Positions 1 to 5,705 of a stretch of DNA of 11,889 nt are shown here, piece after piece. A model generated the notes under the pieces. The model saw only the letters and a program-made list of their open reading frames with translations. It was not told the origin of the DNA and did not search any database. Position 1 is the stretch's first letter. Each line of letters starts with the position of its first letter. Both the position numbers and the translations under genes were made by a program. This DNA comes from Chloroflexi bacterium UBA4736 (GTDB lineage Bacteria; Chloroflexota; Dormibacteria; Dormibacterales; Dormibacteraceae), in NCBI GenBank assembly GCA_002404015.1, contig DHIW01000044.1, forward strand, positions 1 to 11,889, in the 5' to 3' direction.

Positions 1-35
1 CCCCGCGGGCGGGGGGAGGAGTAGATGAGGAGGAG

Positions 36-791
36 CTAGCAGCCGGCGGGCAGCGGGTCGGGGAGGAGGGGCTGGGCGTCGGCGGCCGCGGCTTCGTCGC
101 GGGTGATGAAGCCCTCGCCGACCATCGCCGCGAGCACATAGGTGCGGCGCGCGGCGGCCCGGTCGGGGTGAAACCGGGGGTCGTACCCGTAGGGTGCCTG
201 GGGCATGCCGGCGATCAGGGCGAACTGGGCCAGGTCGAGCCGGGCGAGCGGCTTCCCGAAGTACGTGCAGGCCGCCGCCGGCGCGCCCGTCAGACCGGCC
301 CCGGTGGGCACGACCGAGAGGTAGTCGGCGAGGATCCGGTGCTTGTCTAGGCCGCTCTCCAGCTTCAAGGCCAGGAAGGTGTCGCCGACCTTGTTCCAGC
401 CCCGGTCGTCCCCCAGGTAGACGAGCTTCACCAACTGCTCGGTCAGCGTCGAGCCACCCTGGCAGAGGCAGCGGTTCCAGGCGTCGTAGCTGACGGCCCG
501 GCCGAGGCCGATGACGTCGATGCCGTGGTGCTGGAAGAAGCGCTCGTCCTCTGTGGCAACCAACGCGTCCGCCAGCAGGGCGGGCACTTGGCCGCGCTCC
601 AGAAGGACCACGTGACCGGCGGCGGCGTCGGCCGCGACGCGGCCCTGGAGTTGGGAGGCCGTCGGTGTCACCAGCCAGGCGGCGACCAGGCCGATCACCA
701 CCACGGCCGCCGCGACGGCGAGTACGCGGCGGCCTACGCGGGCCCCGGCACTGGCGCTTTCAGCTCCAGGTTCGCCTCCATGCGCCGCCAA
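36..791 (-). CDS. Membrane-anchored monofunctional peptidoglycan glycosyltransferase (GT51)
   Basis: The 251-residue product should polymerise lipid II into glycan strands outside the cytoplasmic membrane. One N-terminal membrane segment lies at about residues 23-41 and the rest is a GT51 domain. Visible motifs are ATEDERFFQHHG at 79-90 (first catalytic Glu is E81), GGSTLTEQLVK at 112-122, KHRILADYL at 150-158, and YFGK...AGMPQAP at 177-200. There is no transpeptidase domain, so it resembles MtgA/SgtB-type enzymes rather than a class A PBP. The second catalytic Glu, expected in an RKxxE motif, appears as Asp (NKVGD, D137), which is unusual. The start is TTG; no ATG or GTG lies before the membrane segment and no ribosome binding site is visible. 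It begins 19 bp after the cyclic-nucleotide-binding gene, so translation is probably coupled to it. The family is certain; activity is not. Confidence 0.9.
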   Translation of the reverse strand: MAAHGGEPGAESASAGARVGRRVLAVAAAVVVIGLVAAWLVTPTASQLQGRVAADAAAGHVVLLERGQVPALLADALVATEDERFFQHHGIDVIGLGRAVSYDAWNRCLCQGGSTLTEQLVKLVYLGDDRGWNKVGDTFLALKLESGLDKHRILADYLSVVPTGAGLTGAPAAACTYFGKPLARLDLAQFALIAGMPQAPYGYDPRFHPDRAAARRTYVLAAMVGEGFITRDEAAAADAQPLLPDPLPAGC

Positions 792-810
792 GTATGCGGC
801 GGCAAGGGGG

Positions 811-1254
811 TCAGCTCGCGTGGGCCAGGTCGGAGCGGAGCCTCTCCAGCGCCTCAGCCGTCAGGCGCATGGCCACTGTCCGGTTGCCTTCCAGGGCTCG
901 GAACTGCTCGTGGCCCGCGACCAGGGCATGAAGCGGGGTCCGGCTGACCACCGTCGCCGAGGCCGGCCGGCCGTCCAGCATGCTCGTGGCGCCGAACCAG
1001 CCACCAGGGCCGATGCGGCGGCGCAGCTCGCCGCCCACCAGCACATCCGCCTCGCCCGCGACGACGATCCAGAAGGTCCCGTTGCGGCGCCCTTCGGTGA
1101 CCAGCGTCCGGCCGGCCTCGACGGATACCTCGTCCAGGTACTGGGCCAGCACCTTCCGCTGGTGGGGATCCAGGTTGTCGAAGAGCTTGACCTCTGCCAT
1201 GGCCTCCAGCTTCGGCGTCTGGTGACCGATCCTGAGTCGTCCGAACATATCCAT
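811..1254 (-). CDS. Cyclic nucleotide-binding domain (Crp-fold) protein, no DNA-binding domain
   Basis: The product is 147 residues and consists of one cNMP-binding beta-barrel with flanking helices. Recognisable stretches are GRTLVTEGRRNGTFWIVVAG at 49-68 and GPGGWFGATSML at 82-93, followed by PASATV at 97-102. In the phosphate-binding cassette the usual Glu of FGE is Ala (A89) and the usual Arg of PRxA is Ala (A98), so canonical cAMP binding is doubtful. It ends soon after the barrel and has no helix-turn-helix, so it is not a Crp/Fnr transcription factor. I chose the second of two adjacent ATGs (1254) because it lies 7 nt after a TACTGT -10 candidate; 1257 is equally possible. It leads a two-gene unit with the transglycosylase, suggesting a regulatory or envelope-linked role, which is inference. 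Confidence 0.85.
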   Translation of the reverse strand: MDMFGRLRIGHQTPKLEAMAEVKLFDNLDPHQRKVLAQYLDEVSVEAGRTLVTEGRRNGTFWIVVAGEADVLVGGELRRRIGPGGWFGATSMLDGRPASATVVSRTPLHALVAGHEQFRALEGNRTVAMRLTAEALERLRSDLAHAS

Positions 1255-1261
1255 CATTGCA

Positions 1262-1267
1262 ACAGTA
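1262..1267 (-). promoter_or_regulatory. -10 box candidate for the cNMP-binding gene
   Basis: Minus-strand TACTGT ends 4 nt before the first ATG and 7 nt before the second. With transcription starting about 7 nt after the box, the mRNA would begin at or next to the start codon. No good -35 is visible at 16-18 bp. Confidence 0.45.
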
Positions 1268-1311
1268 CAAACGCCCAGACGGGACTGCCTTATTCCCCCC
1301 GGGGCGGTCGT

Positions 1312-1560
1312 TCAGGAAGCTGTTTCGGTGAGCTCCATGAGGCGGTCATGCCAGAAGCGGAGGCGGCCCCGGAAGTGGGCCTCGTGGCGGGCTAGACGCT
1401 CGGCATCTCTGGGCGCGGGGTTCTCGGCCGATTGGAACGTATCGCAGAAATCGACCAGGCTCTGGTAGACGCCGATCCAGTGGACGGCGTCCTCGGGCAG
1501 CGTGGAGAGAGGATCTTCCCGGTCGAACAGATCCATCTCGGTCCGCTGCAGCACGCCCAT
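1312..1560 (-). CDS. Small uncharacterised protein, 82 aa
   Basis: I do not recognise this family. The 82-residue product is soluble, acidic at the N-terminus (EMDLFDREDP at 8-17) and probably mostly helical, with a basic, His/Arg-rich helix near 52-75 (ERLARHEAHFRGRLRFWHDR at 54-73). It has no signal peptide, membrane segment or Cys motif. The ATG at 1560 directly abuts a G-run rather than a spaced Shine-Dalgarno sequence. A TATGAT -10 candidate lies about 50 bp upstream, and the gap to the cNMP-binding gene contains another promoter candidate, so it may be transcribed alone. Codon use matches its neighbours (G/C at third positions), which supports it as a real gene. Confidence 0.6.
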   Translation of the reverse strand: MGVLQRTEMDLFDREDPLSTLPEDAVHWIGVYQSLVDFCDTFQSAENPAPRDAERLARHEAHFRGRLRFWHDRLMELTETAS

Positions 1561-1607
1561 CCCCCCAAGTCAGTCGACGAGCACCACCCGCGATTTTGCG
1601 GGCGATA

Positions 1608-1613
1608 ATCATA
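1608..1613 (-). promoter_or_regulatory. -10 box candidate TATGAT for the 82-aa gene
   Basis: Minus-strand TATGAT is a near-consensus -10 in an otherwise GC-rich gap between the esterase stop (1652) and the ATG at 1560. It would give a leader of about 40 nt containing a small CCCGC/GCGGG hairpin (about 1588-1603). No convincing -35 is spaced correctly. Confidence 0.4.
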
Positions 1614-1651
1614 GGCGGGAAATCCGCAACAAAGCGCGCAACAATCGTCCC

Positions 1652-2545
1652 TTACAGGAGCGCCGCGCGCAGCGCCCCAGCCACCTCATCCATCGCTTCC
1701 TGGGCCCTGTCGATGAGAGCCGCCATCCGCCAGAAGCCGTGGATCATGCCCTCATAGTCGACCAGCCGCACCGGCACCCCGGCCGCGCGGAGGCGGTGGG
1801 CGTAGGCCCGTCCCTCGTCGCGCAGCGGGTCGTGCTCGCAGGTGAGGACCAGGGCGGGCGCGACTCGGCCGAGATCAGCAGCGCGCAGAGGAGAGGCGTC
1901 TGGCTGGCTGCCGTCCTGGCCGCCGAGGTAATGGTCCCAGTACCAACGCATCCCGTTTCGAGTGAGGCCGTAGCCTTCGGCGTTGGTCGCGTAGGACCCG
2001 GTGTCCAGGTTGGAATCCGTGACCGGGTACACCAACACCTGGAGTTGGAGCTGAAGGCGGCGGTCGCGGGCGCGCAGGGCCACCGCGGCGGCAAGGTTGC
2101 CGCCCGCGCTGTCGCCGGCCACGGCCACCCGCTCGGTCTCGCCCGCGACGGCCTTGGTGACCGCCCAGGCGTCCTCCACCGCCGCCGGGAAGCGATGCTC
2201 CGGCGCCAGCCGGTAGTCGACGGCGACCACGCTCGAGCCCGAGCGGTTGGCCAGGGCGCGGCCGATCCCGTCGTGAGTCTCCAGGCTGCCGACCACCCAG
2301 CCCCCGCCGTGGAAGTAGACGGTGGTGGGCTGCGGCTCCGCGCCGGCCGAGGGGCGATAGACGCGGCAGGGGACGCCGCCGATCACGCGATCCTTGACAG
2401 ACGCGATCTCCTCTTTGGGGCCGAAGAGCGCCTCGGCGCCTGCCTCCGCGTTCTGGCGCGCCTGCTCCGGGGTCAGGGTCTCGAGGGGCGGCAGGCCGAG
2501 CGCGACCACGCTTCTCAGGTAGGCCTCGACCTGGGGATCCGGCAT
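1652..2545 (-). CDS. Alpha/beta hydrolase, hormone-sensitive-lipase (HSL) family esterase
   Basis: This 297-residue cytoplasmic carboxylesterase should hydrolyse short acyl or aryl esters. The HSL oxyanion-hole motif HGGGW is at 79-83, YRLAPE at 111-116, the nucleophile elbow GDSAGG at 144-149 (catalytic S146), the acid is probably D239 in HDPLRDE, and the catalytic His is H269 in IHGF. An N-terminal helical cap (about 1-45) is present and the length is typical of the family. No signal peptide is visible. It starts at ATG 10 bp after the MaoC-like stop without a Shine-Dalgarno sequence, and is the last gene of the SDR-MaoC-esterase operon, which hints at a shared catabolic route for an acyl or ester substrate. 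The family is clear; the substrate is unknown. Confidence 0.93.
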   Translation of the reverse strand: MPDPQVEAYLRSVVALGLPPLETLTPEQARQNAEAGAEALFGPKEEIASVKDRVIGGVPCRVYRPSAGAEPQPTTVYFHGGGWVVGSLETHDGIGRALANRSGSSVVAVDYRLAPEHRFPAAVEDAWAVTKAVAGETERVAVAGDSAGGNLAAAVALRARDRRLQLQLQVLVYPVTDSNLDTGSYATNAEGYGLTRNGMRWYWDHYLGGQDGSQPDASPLRAADLGRVAPALVLTCEHDPLRDEGRAYAHRLRAAGVPVRLVDYEGMIHGFWRMAALIDRAQEAMDEVAGALRAALL

Positions 2546-2555
2546 CCGGCCGATT

Positions 2556-3272
2556 CTAGGACCCGGGGGGTCGCAACTCGTAGATGGCGCGATGCATGAC
2601 CCTGGCGAGCGGGCGTCCTTGAGCCTCCATCAGCAGGTCCAGGTCGCAGAAGCGATGACCGCGCCGCTCGTAGCGGGCGGTGACGCTGCCGCCGACCTTG
2701 ACCTCCTGTCCCCAATCGGCTGCGGCGAAGTTGCGGACCACGCTTTCGACGTGGATCCAGGGCGTGGCCGGCCGGATGTTCTCGATCAGGATGTCGTTGG
2801 CCAGGCTGAGTAGCCAGCCCGGGTGGCCCAGTCTCTCCCGGCGATAGAGGGGCAAGGTCTCGCCGACCAGCTCGAGGTGCGTCAGAGCAGCCGCCTCGGA
2901 CAGCTCGGCCACGATCGGCCGGAGCGGCTCGCCCGCGGCCTCCGGGCTTTCGGCCTTGCCGGTGGGCGCTGCCTGGCCGGCGACGCACAGCTCGTCGGCA
3001 GCGTTCCGGAGGCTCGCCTCGCCGTCCTCGCTGAGCGCTGCCGCGAGGTCGTCGCCGTCGTAGACCGGCTTCAGGAAACGCACGCTCACGGTGCCGCCTT
3101 CCAGCCACTCCCTGCCCCAGCGCTCCACGATCGGCCGGGTCAGGTAGGAGTAGGCGATCACGCCCGGCACGAGCCCGCCCCCGAACCCGTAGTGGCGGGC
3201 GACCTCGTCGTCGTGGATCCGGTTGCTCGAGTCGAGCGCCGTGTTGCGGGCCCGGACGTGGTGGGCGTTCAG
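2556..3272 (-). CDS. MaoC-like double hot-dog protein, apparent CTG start
   Basis: The 238-residue product resembles MaoC/hydratase-2 proteins that act on acyl-CoA thioesters. The N-terminal hot dog carries NRIHDDEVARHYGFGGGLVP at about 17-36, with the expected His at H20 and Asn at N17. The hydratase Asp five residues before that His is Ser (S15), with D14 one position off, so classical enoyl-CoA hydratase chemistry is uncertain. A second, weaker hot-dog half spans about 120-238. The family signature begins about nine residues after a CTG that overlaps the SDR stop codon as CTGA. No in-frame ATG, GTG or TTG lies between the SDR frame and the GTG codons inside the signature, so I infer CTG initiation. 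An open frame extends upstream to 3689, but that part encodes SDR sequence. It is the second gene of the SDR operon. Confidence 0.75.
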   Translation of the reverse strand: MNAHHVRARNTALDSSNRIHDDEVARHYGFGGGLVPGVIAYSYLTRPIVERWGREWLEGGTVSVRFLKPVYDGDDLAAALSEDGEASLRNAADELCVAGQAAPTGKAESPEAAGEPLRPIVAELSEAAALTHLELVGETLPLYRRERLGHPGWLLSLANDILIENIRPATPWIHVESVVRNFAAADWGQEVKVGGSVTARYERRGHRFCDLDLLMEAQGRPLARVMHRAIYELRPPGS

Positions 3273-4101
3273 GGCACTGGCAGGACCGGCGCCCTGCCTT
3301 CGAGAATGTCGTGGGCTCGCTGCTCGACGCCGACCGCCATCTCCGGGTGGGTCAGGACATAGAACCGGCCGGAGCGCATGGCGTCGATGACGTGGCCGGC
3401 CACCTCGGCCGGGTCGATGCCGGTGTCGACCAGGGCTTCCACAAGATGCTCCATCGCCTGCGCTTCGGGCAGCTCGCTGCGGGGTTCGCGGCCGCCCGGC
3501 CGGTTGCGATCGGCCTCGATTATCCTGGTCCGCACCCAGCCCGGACAGAGGACGGAGACGCCGACGGAGGCGGCGCGCGCGGCCAGCTGCATCCTGCAGC
3601 GCTTCCGAGAGGGCGACGACGGCGTGCTTGCTCACGCTGTAGACCCCCAGGGTGCCCGCGAGCAGCCCGGCCATCGAGGCGGTGTTCACGACGTGGCCTT
3701 CCTCCTGCTCCAGGAGGATGGGAAGGAAGGCGCGAATCCCGTTGATGACGTCAGAGGTTCACCCCGAGCACCCACTCCCAGTCCTCCCGAGCGACTTCCC
3801 AGATGGGCCTGCGGCCGGCGAACACGCCGGCGTTGTTGCAGAGGACATGAACGCCGCCGAAAGTGCCCATCGCCTCGACGGCCAGCGCGTCCACGTCGTC
3901 GGCCCGGCTCACGTCAGTCGTCACGGCCAGGACGCTGGCGCCGGCGGCGCGCAGCCGGTCGGCCGCGACGGTGAGCGCGGCCTCCTCGACATCGGCCAGG
4001 ACCACGTGCATCCCCTCCGCCGCGTAGCGCTCGGCGAGCGCGAGCCCGATCCCGCTGGCGGCCCCGGTCACGACGGCTACGCGGTCACGCAGCTCCCGCA
4101 T
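3269..4101 (-). pseudogene. Short-chain dehydrogenase/reductase interrupted by two frameshifts
   Basis: Joined across three frames this is a complete classical SDR of about 276 residues using NAD(P)H. The first frame (from ATG 4101) holds TGAASGIG at 12-19 and NNAG at 89-92, and ends at a TGA just after VNL (3754). The second frame continues with DVINGIRAFLP, then NTASMAG and YSVSKHAV (the Ser, Tyr and Lys catalytic residues). The third frame, from about 3592, supplies VLCPGWVRT and runs to the TGA at 3269. The breaks lie near 3753 (one base skipped, or two lost) and near 3593 (one extra base in CAG-G-ATG). All catalytic residues and the C-terminus survive, so this is either a very recent pseudogene or a pair of assembly indels. 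A TAGAAT box sits 6 nt before the ATG. It heads the MaoC-esterase operon. Confidence 0.85.
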
Positions 4102-4106
4102 CGGCG

Positions 4107-4112
4107 CATTCT
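4107..4112 (+). promoter_or_regulatory. Weak -10 candidate CATTCT for the receiver gene
   Basis: CATTCT is followed by 7 nt and then ATG 4120. It keeps the A at position 2 and T at position 6 but lacks the first T. It physically overlaps the SDR -10 candidate on the other strand, so the two promoters could hardly be occupied together. Confidence 0.25.
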
Positions 4113-4113
4113 A
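4108..4113 (-). promoter_or_regulatory. -10 box candidate TAGAAT for the SDR operon
   Basis: Minus-strand TAGAAT is followed by 6 nt and then the SDR ATG at 4101, the spacing expected for a leaderless transcript. Its reverse face overlaps the weaker box proposed for the divergent receiver gene. Confidence 0.5.
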
Positions 4114-4119
4114 TGGGTG

Positions 4120-4476
4120 ATGCCCGCTGACGCAAGCCCGGTGCTCCTGGTGGAGGACGAGGACACCATCCGCCAGCTGTACGCCGACCGCATGCGGGAG
4201 ATCGGCCTGACCGTGTGCGAGGCCAGCGGCGTCGTGGAGGCGATGCGCATCTACGAGCGCGAGCTTCCCCGGATCGCCTGCGTGGATGGGCGGCTGCCGG
4301 ACGGCTCAGGCGCCGACTTCGCCCGGGAGATCGGTTTGCGGGGGGCGCGGGTGATCCTGATCACGAACGACCAGGAGCTCTACGAGGACCCTCCGGCCGG
4401 GGTCGAGCTGGCCGTCCTGAAGATCAACCTCTCTCCGATCGCACTGGCAGCCGCGATTCAGGGCCTGATGGCGTAG
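4120..4476 (+). CDS. Single-domain response regulator (receiver domain only)
   Basis: The 118-residue product is a complete CheY-like receiver without an output domain. The acidic pair E12/D13 is in LLVEDED, the phosphoacceptor is D56 in CVDGRLPDGSG, the switch Thr is T82 in LITND, and the conserved Lys is K101. The usual Pro after that Lys is replaced by Ile. It should be phosphorylated by a partner histidine kinase and act through protein contacts; no kinase is in the window. The start is ATG 4120 (GTG 4117 is in frame and possible); no Shine-Dalgarno sequence is visible. The open frame extends far upstream, but that part is antisense to the SDR gene. Its 3' end overlaps the convergent thioredoxin gene by 53 bp. 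Confidence 0.88.
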   Translation: MPADASPVLLVEDEDTIRQLYADRMREIGLTVCEASGVVEAMRIYERELPRIACVDGRLPDGSGADFAREIGLRGARVILITNDQELYEDPPAGVELAVLKINLSPIALAAAIQGLMA

Positions 4477-4858
4477 GAGCCTCGGCCAGCTGGCCCGCCA
4501 GCCGGTCGGCGGCGGCGAACCCGTGGTTGGCAGCCAGGACGCGGCCGGCCGCGTCGAAGACCACCGTCGCTGGGGCCGTCAGTACGCCCAGCGCTGAGGC
4601 CAGGTCGGGCCGGTCCGAGGCATCCACGGGTACCAGCCGGACCGTCGGCCCGAGCGCTTCCAGCGCCATCTTCTGCTCGGCGCAGCCACTGCAGCCGGGG
4701 GCCGAGAAGTAGACGACCGCCGGCCGGCCGTCGAGCTCCAGGTCGAGCCGGCGCCAGGCGCTGCCGTCAGCCTGCAGGCGCGCCAGGTTGCGGCCTGCCA
4801 GCAGGCGGCCGGCGACGATCAGGGCACCGAGGGCCAGCGCGAAGCCGGCCAGGATCAG
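4424..4858 (-). CDS. Membrane-tethered thioredoxin-fold protein (CSGC), apparent CTG start
   Basis: Read from CTG 4858 this gives 144 residues: one N-terminal membrane segment (about 2-22), a linker, then a thioredoxin fold with VVYFSAPGCSGCAEQ at 48-62 (redox Cys C56 and C59) and the cis-Pro loop VLTAPATVVF at 92-101 (P96). It should act as an extracytoplasmic thiol-disulfide exchange protein. The only in-frame ATG (codon 64) lies after the CxxC and would remove both the anchor and the active site. No ATG, GTG or TTG precedes the CxxC in frame. The CTG overlaps the TGA of the DUF4395 gene (CTGA), which argues for coupled reinitiation at CTG. DUF4395 and thioredoxin genes are often adjacent in other high-GC bacteria. 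The tail overlaps the receiver gene on the opposite strand. Confidence 0.8.
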   Translation of the reverse strand: MILAGFALALGALIVAGRLLAGRNLARLQADGSAWRRLDLELDGRPAVVYFSAPGCSGCAEQKMALEALGPTVRLVPVDASDRPDLASALGVLTAPATVVFDAAGRVLAANHGFAAADRLAGQLAEAPTPSGPESRLPVRSERG

Positions 4859-5304
4859 GAAGCGCTCGATCGCTTTATCCCGAGCTGCAGGAAGAGGAAG
4901 CAGAGCGCGCAGAAGTCGACGGCGGCGTCGAGGACGACCATCGCGGCGATCAAGAGGGCCAGCACCCAGGCCACCAGCGTCGCCGTTTGAAGCAGGAGCA
5001 GAGCCGCGGCCACGAGCCAGACGGCACCCCCGATCACCCGCGCGATGCGCCGGGTGACGTGGTCCTCGTGAACCTCACGCCGGCGGAGGAGGCCGCGCGG
5101 CTCCAGCACGCGCCAGGTCAGCTGTCGGAAGACGTCGGCCGGCCACCAGAACCGGCCTGCCAGCATCACGACACCGGCGACGCCCACGGGCAGCCAGCCG
5201 GCACGGTCGCCGAGCACGAAGCCGAGCGCGATCAGAGCCACCATCGACCACTGGTGGACCTTGCGGGCGGTCACGTCGAAAAGCTGGAGGGCGGGGGTGG
5301 CCAT
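4855..5304 (-). CDS. DUF4395 integral membrane protein
   Basis: From ATG 5304 the product is 149 residues with about four hydrophobic segments (near 19-32, 37-50, 88-106 and 108-138). The C-terminal segment carries DFCALCFL with a CxxC pair at C132/C135, matching the Cys pair typical of DUF4395 proteins. The family function is not established; the membrane CxxC and the adjoining thioredoxin suggest it passes reducing equivalents or helps thiol chemistry at the membrane (inference). The open frame continues 34 codons further upstream, but I prefer 5304: the extension is not DUF4395-like, and a TACCTT box lies 6 nt before this ATG. Its TGA stop overlaps the CTG that I take as the thioredoxin start. 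Confidence 0.82.
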   Translation of the reverse strand: MATPALQLFDVTARKVHQWSMVALIALGFVLGDRAGWLPVGVAGVVMLAGRFWWPADVFRQLTWRVLEPRGLLRRREVHEDHVTRRIARVIGGAVWLVAAALLLLQTATLVAWVLALLIAAMVVLDAAVDFCALCFLFLQLGIKRSSAS

Positions 5305-5310
5305 CTCAGG

Positions 5311-5316
5311 AAGGTA
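5311..5316 (-). promoter_or_regulatory. -10 box candidate TACCTT for the DUF4395-thioredoxin unit
   Basis: Minus-strand TACCTT is followed by 6 nt and then ATG 5304, again consistent with a leaderless mRNA. It is preceded by TG, giving a partly extended -10. No correctly spaced -35 is seen. Confidence 0.45.
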
Positions 5317-5394
5317 CAGGAATAGTGACTGGATCATTCCGCTCTGCGTCAACCGGCCGAGCTGATTCAGCTGTCCGGAGCATCGAAAAAATGA

Positions 5395-5421
5395 GGGGCC
5401 GGCCATGCTGTGGCCGGCCCC
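5395..5421 (-). terminator. Strong intrinsic terminator facing left
   Basis: An 11-bp perfect stem (GGGGCCGGCCA pairing with TGGCCGGCCCC) closes a 5-nt loop. On the minus strand it is followed by TCATTTTTTC, a good U-tract. On the plus strand the following sequence is GTTGTCGTTTCC, much weaker. No minus-strand gene is recognised immediately to its right, so it either ends an unrecognised RNA or insulates the DUF4395 promoter from readthrough. Confidence 0.75.
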
Positions 5422-5699
5422 GTTGTCGTTTCCTCTATTGGTTGGCGACCTCGCCTACCGACGCCTCACGCGGAACCCTGAGCGTTGGGCGCTCGTTCCC
5501 GGCGGGAGGGCTCGCTTAGGAGCTCACTTGCCCGCTAACTTGGGCCCGCTGGGCATCCTCGGCTGATCGCACCTGACTGATCCGGCGGTTCTGCCATAGG
5601 CACCTCCGTGGCTAACGACCCAATGGACTGAATGTTCATCGTGGACCTCTGGCTCGAGGAAATCAACCGGGTCACAAAGGGGGTCTCCCAGCCCGACCT
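5422..5699. other. Intergenic stretch without a convincing gene; possible structured RNA
   Basis: Short open frames exist on both strands (5524-5733 minus, 5632-5928 plus), but neither looks like a known protein nor has a convincing start. A strong hairpin lies at 5472-5499 (GGAAC-CCT-GAGCG, loop TTGGG, CGCTC-GTTCC). With the minus-strand terminator at 5395-5421 this could be the 3' half of a leftward small RNA of up to about 300 nt. I looked for tmRNA, SRP RNA, RNase P RNA, tRNA and T-box hallmarks by eye and recognised none. Confidence 0.3.
5472..5499. repeat. Inverted repeat / hairpin in the intergenic stretch
   Basis: GGAAC and GAGCG pair with CGCTC and GTTCC around a 5-nt loop, giving two 5-bp helices separated by a 3-nt bulge. 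It lies 50 bp to the right of the leftward terminator. There is no T-tract beside it, so it is not itself a terminator. Confidence 0.5.
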
Positions 5700-5705
5700 T
5701 ATGCT
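5700..5705 (+). promoter_or_regulatory. -10 box candidate TATGCT for the DUF2203 gene
   Basis: TATGCT is followed by 8 nt and then ATG 5714, so the transcript would start at or within 1-2 nt of the start codon. No good -35 lies 17 bp upstream. Confidence 0.45.

Noticed and set aside
1..35. Terminator after the transglycosylase gene
   Set aside because: The end of the window is pyrimidine-rich on the minus strand but shows no clear stem with a T-tract.
2556..3689. A single 377-residue SDR-MaoC fusion protein
   Set aside because: Only its first 30 or so residues are SDR-like; the next 100 are Arg/Pro-rich out-of-frame reading of the SDR C-terminal region, whose real frame runs to 3269. It is a frameshift artefact.
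3652..4119. N-terminal extension of the receiver protein to 274 residues
   Set aside because: This part is antisense to the SDR coding sequence and shows no receiver or other domain; the conserved domain starts at 4120.
5347..5352. TTGACG as a -35 for the DUF4395 gene
   Set aside because: It lies 30 bp from the TACCTT box and 22 bp from TATTCC, both outside normal spacing.
5305..5406. 34-residue N-terminal extension of the DUF4395 protein
   Set aside because: It runs into the terminator hairpin, does not resemble DUF4395, and the ATG at 5304 has a well-placed -10 box.
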